11,200 nucleotides of DNA from an uncultured Saprospiraceae bacterium (GTDB lineage: Bacteria; Bacteroidota; Bacteroidia; Chitinophagales; Saprospiraceae): NCBI GenBank assembly GCA_905479665.1, contig CAJQNM010000618.1, forward strand, positions 1 to 11,200, written 5' to 3'. This document shows positions 7,865 to 11,200 of the stretch, one piece after another (position 1 is the stretch's first letter; each line of letters starts with the position of its first letter). The position numbers and the translations under genes were made by a program. Below the pieces are notes generated by a model. It searched no databases and was not told the DNA's origin. It was given only the letters and a program-made list of their open reading frames with translations.

Positions 7865-10800
7865 CTAGGAAGGCCCTGCCATCAAGTACGCAAATAAATC
7901 CTGCAACTGCTTTTTCGACAAGACCTCAAGGAGCCGCTCCGGCATCAGTGATTGCTTTTGCGCCTCCATTCTAGTGATTTCTGATTCAGCCAATGTAAGC
8001 TCGCTGCCATCAAAATTACGCAAGGTGATCGTTCCACCACTTTGGTCGGCTATCGTACCTGCCAGGTTGCGACCATCTTTGGTTTCGATCCAAAAATTGA
8101 TGTAGCCCTCACGAATTTCTACATTCGGGTCTACCGTATGTTGCAATAAATAGTTGAGGTCGCTGCGATCATAGCCAGTGAGGTCTGGGCCAAGATCATT
8201 GCCCTCACCAAAGAGTGTATGGCATGAGCCACAAACAGCCGTAAACAAAAGCTTTCCTTCTGCGATCTCTCCAGGTTCTGCCTGGATCATTTTTCGATAT
8301 TCCCGAATGGCATCTTCTTTGGCCTCGGTAGCGACCAAGGCCAGGTCTGGCCAGATTTTTTGCGCTCTGATATTAAGGTCGGAATCATCTAGGAGAGGTA
8401 TTCGTCTCGCGAGCTGAAGGGTAAGATCCTCAGGGGAAATTCTCTTGGCGACGTCGATAGAAGTGAGCAAATGTGCCACCCAGTCCACTCGACTCACCAA
8501 CAGCTCCAGGGCCGCCTGCCGAACATCTGGATCAGAGCGTAGACGATCCGGATACCATTCACTTACTTTCGCTCCTATCTCCGGTAGGTCATAGCGACGT
8601 AAGGACCGAAGCGCTGCCTGCCGCATCGCGGGTGAAGATGTGTTTGACTGGACGATATCCAGCAAAACAGGAGCTGCTTCAGGAAAGTCCATATCTCCAA
8701 AAATCCGAATGACTTTTGTGCGCTCCAGGCGATCAGAATTGACATCTGCTGCAACCTCGAGTGCTCTGGCAATCGCCTCAGGTTGCCTCTTCTGGAGGGC
8801 CAGGTCAAGGCTATGAACCCCTAATTTTTTTCGCAAAATATCTACCTCGCGAAGTAGATCATCCGAGAGCCCAGTGAGCGCTCTGCCCCGCAAACCTTCG
8901 TCAAGCCCCAGCAGCAGTGGCCGACCAAGTTGTGCCGTAGGTGCCATCGAAAACAAGCGAGCAGCTGATTGTAGGTTTTGCTGACCTCCCGCCATGACAT
9001 AACGCTGGATCAAGCGATGCAAGATGGTCTCTTGCACCACTTCTCTTTGCCACAGCCTCCGATCGGAAAAGATATCAAGTACTGCCTGGCGATCAGATTC
9101 GGCCTTGTCTTCCAAGGCCCACCAGATCAGGAGAGGATTTTGTGGATCATCTTGATCCTGCTCACTATGTAGCATCGATTGCAAGATGGGTAGCGCCATC
9201 AGCGCAGGAAGCCTCTTTGCGGAGCAGGCCAATTGGCTTCGCACCTCGGGATGCTTTTCGAGTGCTGCCATAACCACCAATTTCTCAAGTTGTTGGGGTG
9301 TCAAAATGTGCTGATCACCCATTAATCTTACGGCCCACATCCGCACAAAGGGGTCGGCATGCTGTAGAGCCACAGCAGACACATCCTGATCAAAACCACC
9401 ACATAGATGAATGCCCCATAGGCTTTCTAGGGCAAGTTGACCATCTTCTTGTTGCAGCAAAAGAGGCCTTAGGGTCTCAATGGCCTGCTTATCCCCTCGA
9501 TCTCCAAGCTGACGAAGTGCTTGTTGTCGATGCCAGCGATTTGCATGAGCCAGATGCTCGATGAGCTGGCCGACTGACAGTGTCCCAAAATCAATCGACA
9601 TGGCTGGCTCAGACTGTGCGTTTCTCAAGGCATAAATCCGGCCGCTGCTTTTATGCCAATCATCAATCGGACTGATGTGTGAGAGTCGACCATCGTACCA
9701 ATCTGCCAGATAGATCGCTCCATCTGGGCCTGCCTGAATATCCACCGGCCTAAACCAACCGTCATCGGTGGTCAGCAGCCGGGACTGATCGATCGTCTTG
9801 AAAGTAGATCCCTCGGGCTCAAAATGGCTGAGTTGTAGAAAATTGTGCAACGGATTGATCGCGATGAGCGCATCTTGATAGATATCCGGCAAGTCATTCC
9901 CACCATAGCGGACAAAAGCATGGGTGAAGCGTAGTGCTTCGCCTTCGAAAGTCATGTGTGGCAGGAATCCAAATGCATATGGATTGGTGAGTGGGCCGTG
10001 TTTGCCCCAGTTTTTAGGGTAGTAAGCCCCTTGCTTATAGTACGGACCTCTCTCGACGCCATTGTGTCCAGAATAGATACGCCCTTTGTCGTCGATCTCG
10101 ACGTGAAAAGTATTGCCACCACCTTCGGCAAATAGCTCAAATATCTCGGTCTCTGGATGATACCGCCAAATACCTTGTCCTTGAAAATTGACTTGACTTA
10201 CCGAAGAAATGATTTTAGCTGTCGTCGTACTCCCCTGGGCACCATAAAGCCAGCCATCGGGCCCCCAGCACAAACTGTTGGCCACTGCGTGTGTATCTTC
10301 GAGACCAAATCCACGCAGGTGCACACGTGGTTTGCCATCGGGAATGCCATCGTCATTTGAATCAGGGTACGCAAGCAAATAGGGTGGATTAAGTACCCAA
10401 ATCTGCCCTCTGCCCCAAGTGATACCCGTCACAATATTTAAACCAGTGATGACATCGACTGCTCGGTCCGCTCGGCCATCACCGTCTGTATCTTCCAGCA
10501 TTGTGATCTTATCTGCACCTTCAACACCGTCAGGAGGTGGAAGGGGTACAGTGTCAAACTGCATCCGCAAATGCCAATCGACATCTGTTACTTTCAAGCC
10601 TGCTGGAAAGGGATACTGGTTGTATTGTACTACCCATAGACGACCCCGCTGATCAAAGTTGATCTCGACGGGTTGATGAATCAAGGGCTCGCTAGCGATT
10701 AGATCAATTCTCAAATCTTCGGGATGAACAAACCGCGCAAGGGCTTCTTCTGGGGTCAATGCACCTGATTCGTCGGCCATATCTCCCCTGCCGGCAAATT

Positions 10801-10951
10801 GAGAGAGATACTCAGCGACCTCCGGATCTTCTGTGATTTGAGAAAACCCAGCTTCATCTGCAGTTGGTTCATTCTCACATGAGATCGCCAGCAAGATGCT
10901 CATCACCAAGCAGAAACGATACCCATAAAAGAAGAGTGGATTAGTGGACAT
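7865..10951 (-). CDS. PVC-type haem-binding propeller lipoprotein with HEAT-like repeats and C-terminal cytochrome c domain
   Basis: A 1028-residue exported protein. The N-terminus has a hydrophobic stretch ending in LLAISC (Cys25), a lipobox, so it should be a membrane-anchored lipoprotein; M17 is an alternative start. Residues about 75-445 are the propeller of the 'membrane-bound dehydrogenase'/PVC-type family (LRIDLIASEP, FDQRGRLWVVQYNQYP), with two calcium-type loops, DTDGDG (154-159) and DSNDDG (197-202). Residues about 455-880 are helical HEAT-like repeats (RQQALRQLGDRGD, AALRSLRRYD). The C-terminal domain has the c-type haem site CGSCH (C907, C910, H911), GPDLTGY and SLMPERLLEVL, whose M1003 is the probable sixth haem ligand. 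By family this is a periplasmic or surface electron-transfer or dehydrogenase-like protein, most abundant in Planctomycetes and Verrucomicrobia and also found in Bacteroidota. No quinoprotein cofactor site is obvious to me and the substrate is unknown. The gene converges on the LytTR regulator. Confidence 0.93.
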   Translation of the reverse strand: MSTNPLFFYGYRFCLVMSILLAISCENEPTADEAGFSQITEDPEVAEYLSQFAGRGDMADESGALTPEEALARFVHPEDLRIDLIASEPLIHQPVEINFDQRGRLWVVQYNQYPFPAGLKVTDVDWHLRMQFDTVPLPPPDGVEGADKITMLEDTDGDGRADRAVDVITGLNIVTGITWGRGQIWVLNPPYLLAYPDSNDDGIPDGKPRVHLRGFGLEDTHAVANSLCWGPDGWLYGAQGSTTTAKIISSVSQVNFQGQGIWRYHPETEIFELFAEGGGNTFHVEIDDKGRIYSGHNGVERGPYYKQGAYYPKNWGKHGPLTNPYAFGFLPHMTFEGEALRFTHAFVRYGGNDLPDIYQDALIAINPLHNFLQLSHFEPEGSTFKTIDQSRLLTTDDGWFRPVDIQAGPDGAIYLADWYDGRLSHISPIDDWHKSSGRIYALRNAQSEPAMSIDFGTLSVGQLIEHLAHANRWHRQQALRQLGDRGDKQAIETLRPLLLQQEDGQLALESLWGIHLCGGFDQDVSAVALQHADPFVRMWAVRLMGDQHILTPQQLEKLVVMAALEKHPEVRSQLACSAKRLPALMALPILQSMLHSEQDQDDPQNPLLIWWALEDKAESDRQAVLDIFSDRRLWQREVVQETILHRLIQRYVMAGGQQNLQSAARLFSMAPTAQLGRPLLLGLDEGLRGRALTGLSDDLLREVDILRKKLGVHSLDLALQKRQPEAIARALEVAADVNSDRLERTKVIRIFGDMDFPEAAPVLLDIVQSNTSSPAMRQAALRSLRRYDLPEIGAKVSEWYPDRLRSDPDVRQAALELLVSRVDWVAHLLTSIDVAKRISPEDLTLQLARRIPLLDDSDLNIRAQKIWPDLALVATEAKEDAIREYRKMIQAEPGEIAEGKLLFTAVCGSCHTLFGEGNDLGPDLTGYDRSDLNYLLQHTVDPNVEIREGYINFWIETKDGRNLAGTIADQSGGTITLRNFDGSELTLAESEITRMEAQKQSLMPERLLEVLSKKQLQDLFAYLMAGPS

Positions 10952-10985
10952 GGCGCATTAATTTACTGAATACCCAACCAATTTC

Positions 10986-11124
10986 AGTTTTGAGTATGTC
11001 TTTAAGAACATACGCAGGAAAGTCCACTATTCAGAGTAGGACGCTCACGATACCCTAAACACACGATTTACTCAAAACTCAGTTGCTCGTTTTCACCCCC
11101 AGATTCAACATCTGGGGGTTTTTT
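10986..11124 (+). ncRNA. Candidate structured small RNA or leader ending in a terminator
   Basis: AGTTTTGAGTA (10986-10996) and TACTCAAAACT (11069-11079) form an 11-bp perfect inverted repeat that could close a domain. Inside, 11022-11042 folds as a hairpin, GTCC-ACT, loop ATTCAG, AGT-A-GGAC, with one bulged A; GTATGT (10994-10999) and ACATAC (11008-11013) form a third stem that competes with the closing helix. A strong terminator ends the unit. A 20-codon ORF (ATG 10996 to TAA 11056-11058) lies within, so a leader peptide is possible. CAGTTTTG at 10985-10992 with TTTA at 10962-10965 resembles a Bacteroidota promoter one base off at each element; if that is the promoter, the RNA would start near 11000 and the left repeat arm would not be transcribed. 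I match it to no known RNA family. Confidence 0.35.
11096..11124 (+). terminator. Strong plus-strand intrinsic terminator
   Basis: CCCCCAGAT (11096-11104) pairs perfectly with ATCTGGGGG (11110-11118) around a TCAAC loop, followed by six Ts (11119-11124). The other side has no T-run when read on the minus strand, so it acts on plus-strand transcripts. No plus-strand gene of normal size lies between it and the divergent lipoprotein gene, which implies a short transcript or a leader for a gene beyond the window. Confidence 0.85.
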
Positions 11125-11200
11125 AGATGCGACACATGTATAGGCATTGACATATCGAAAGATTCATTTTCCGTGTAGCTCGCAGCAATCGATCACCTAT

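Larger units (their letters stand above)
10952..11200. other. Intergenic region at the right edge
   Basis: These 249 bp lie upstream of the minus-strand lipoprotein gene. They contain its promoter, which I cannot place exactly, a foldable plus-strand segment and a strong plus-strand terminator. After the terminator (11125-11200) I see nothing I can support; a minus-strand frame open from the right edge to a TAA at 11123-11125 has only 25 codons and no recognisable family features. Confidence 0.6.

Noticed and set aside
11014..11042. GCAGGAAAGTCC resembling the RNase P RNA motif GAGGAAAGTCC
   Set aside because: RNase P RNA is about 350-400 nt and its other conserved blocks are missing in the roughly 110 nt available before the terminator.
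11123..11200. Minus-strand frame open from the right edge as the end of another gene
   Set aside because: Only 25 codons are visible, Cys-rich and without a recognisable motif; it cannot be told from chance.

Overview
The window reads as a chromosomal segment of a member of the Bacteroidota, probably of the Cytophagia/Saprospiria type. The reasons are a sensor kinase with Reg_prop/Y_Y_Y periplasmic repeats fused to a LytS-type kinase core, a LytTR response regulator, secreted beta-propeller proteins with signal peptides or a lipobox, moderate G+C, and starts without clear Shine-Dalgarno sequences. This assignment comes from protein architecture only; there is no rRNA gene in the window. I see no insertion sequence, phage gene, CRISPR array or tRNA.

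Layout from left to right. Bases 1-1831 (minus strand) hold a large gene cut by the left edge. It encodes a secreted NHL-type propeller that resembles peptidyl-alpha-hydroxyglycine alpha-amidating lyase (PAL), fused to a Kelch propeller. Divergent from it, 1920-2492 (+) encodes a hexapeptide-repeat O-acetyltransferase of the maltose/galactoside family. A 337-bp, partly very AT-rich gap follows (2493-2829), with a small hairpin and a doubtful 37-codon membrane ORF. Then come a Gfo/Idh/MocA oxidoreductase (2830-3897, +) and, 14 bp later, a 969-residue hybrid propeller sensor histidine kinase (3912-6821, +). A terminator-like hairpin and a 294-bp spacer separate the kinase from a GTG-started LytTR response regulator (7116-7862, +). 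Two base pairs after its stop lies the stop of a convergent 1028-residue lipoprotein gene (7865-10951, minus) with a PVC-type propeller, HEAT-like repeats and a C-terminal c-type haem domain. The last 249 bp hold a strong plus-strand intrinsic terminator preceded by a foldable segment that may be a small RNA or a leader.

Possible joint function (inference): kinase and LytTR regulator are very likely cognate and probably control nearby genes. The oxidoreductase, acetyltransferase and haem-propeller lipoprotein would fit uptake or oxidation of a carbohydrate-like compound, but no substrate can be named. The items most worth a second look are the conserved PAL-like metal and catalytic residues in the Kelch fusion, the structured segment before the terminator at the right edge, and the 20-bp-spaced direct repeats upstream of the LytTR gene.
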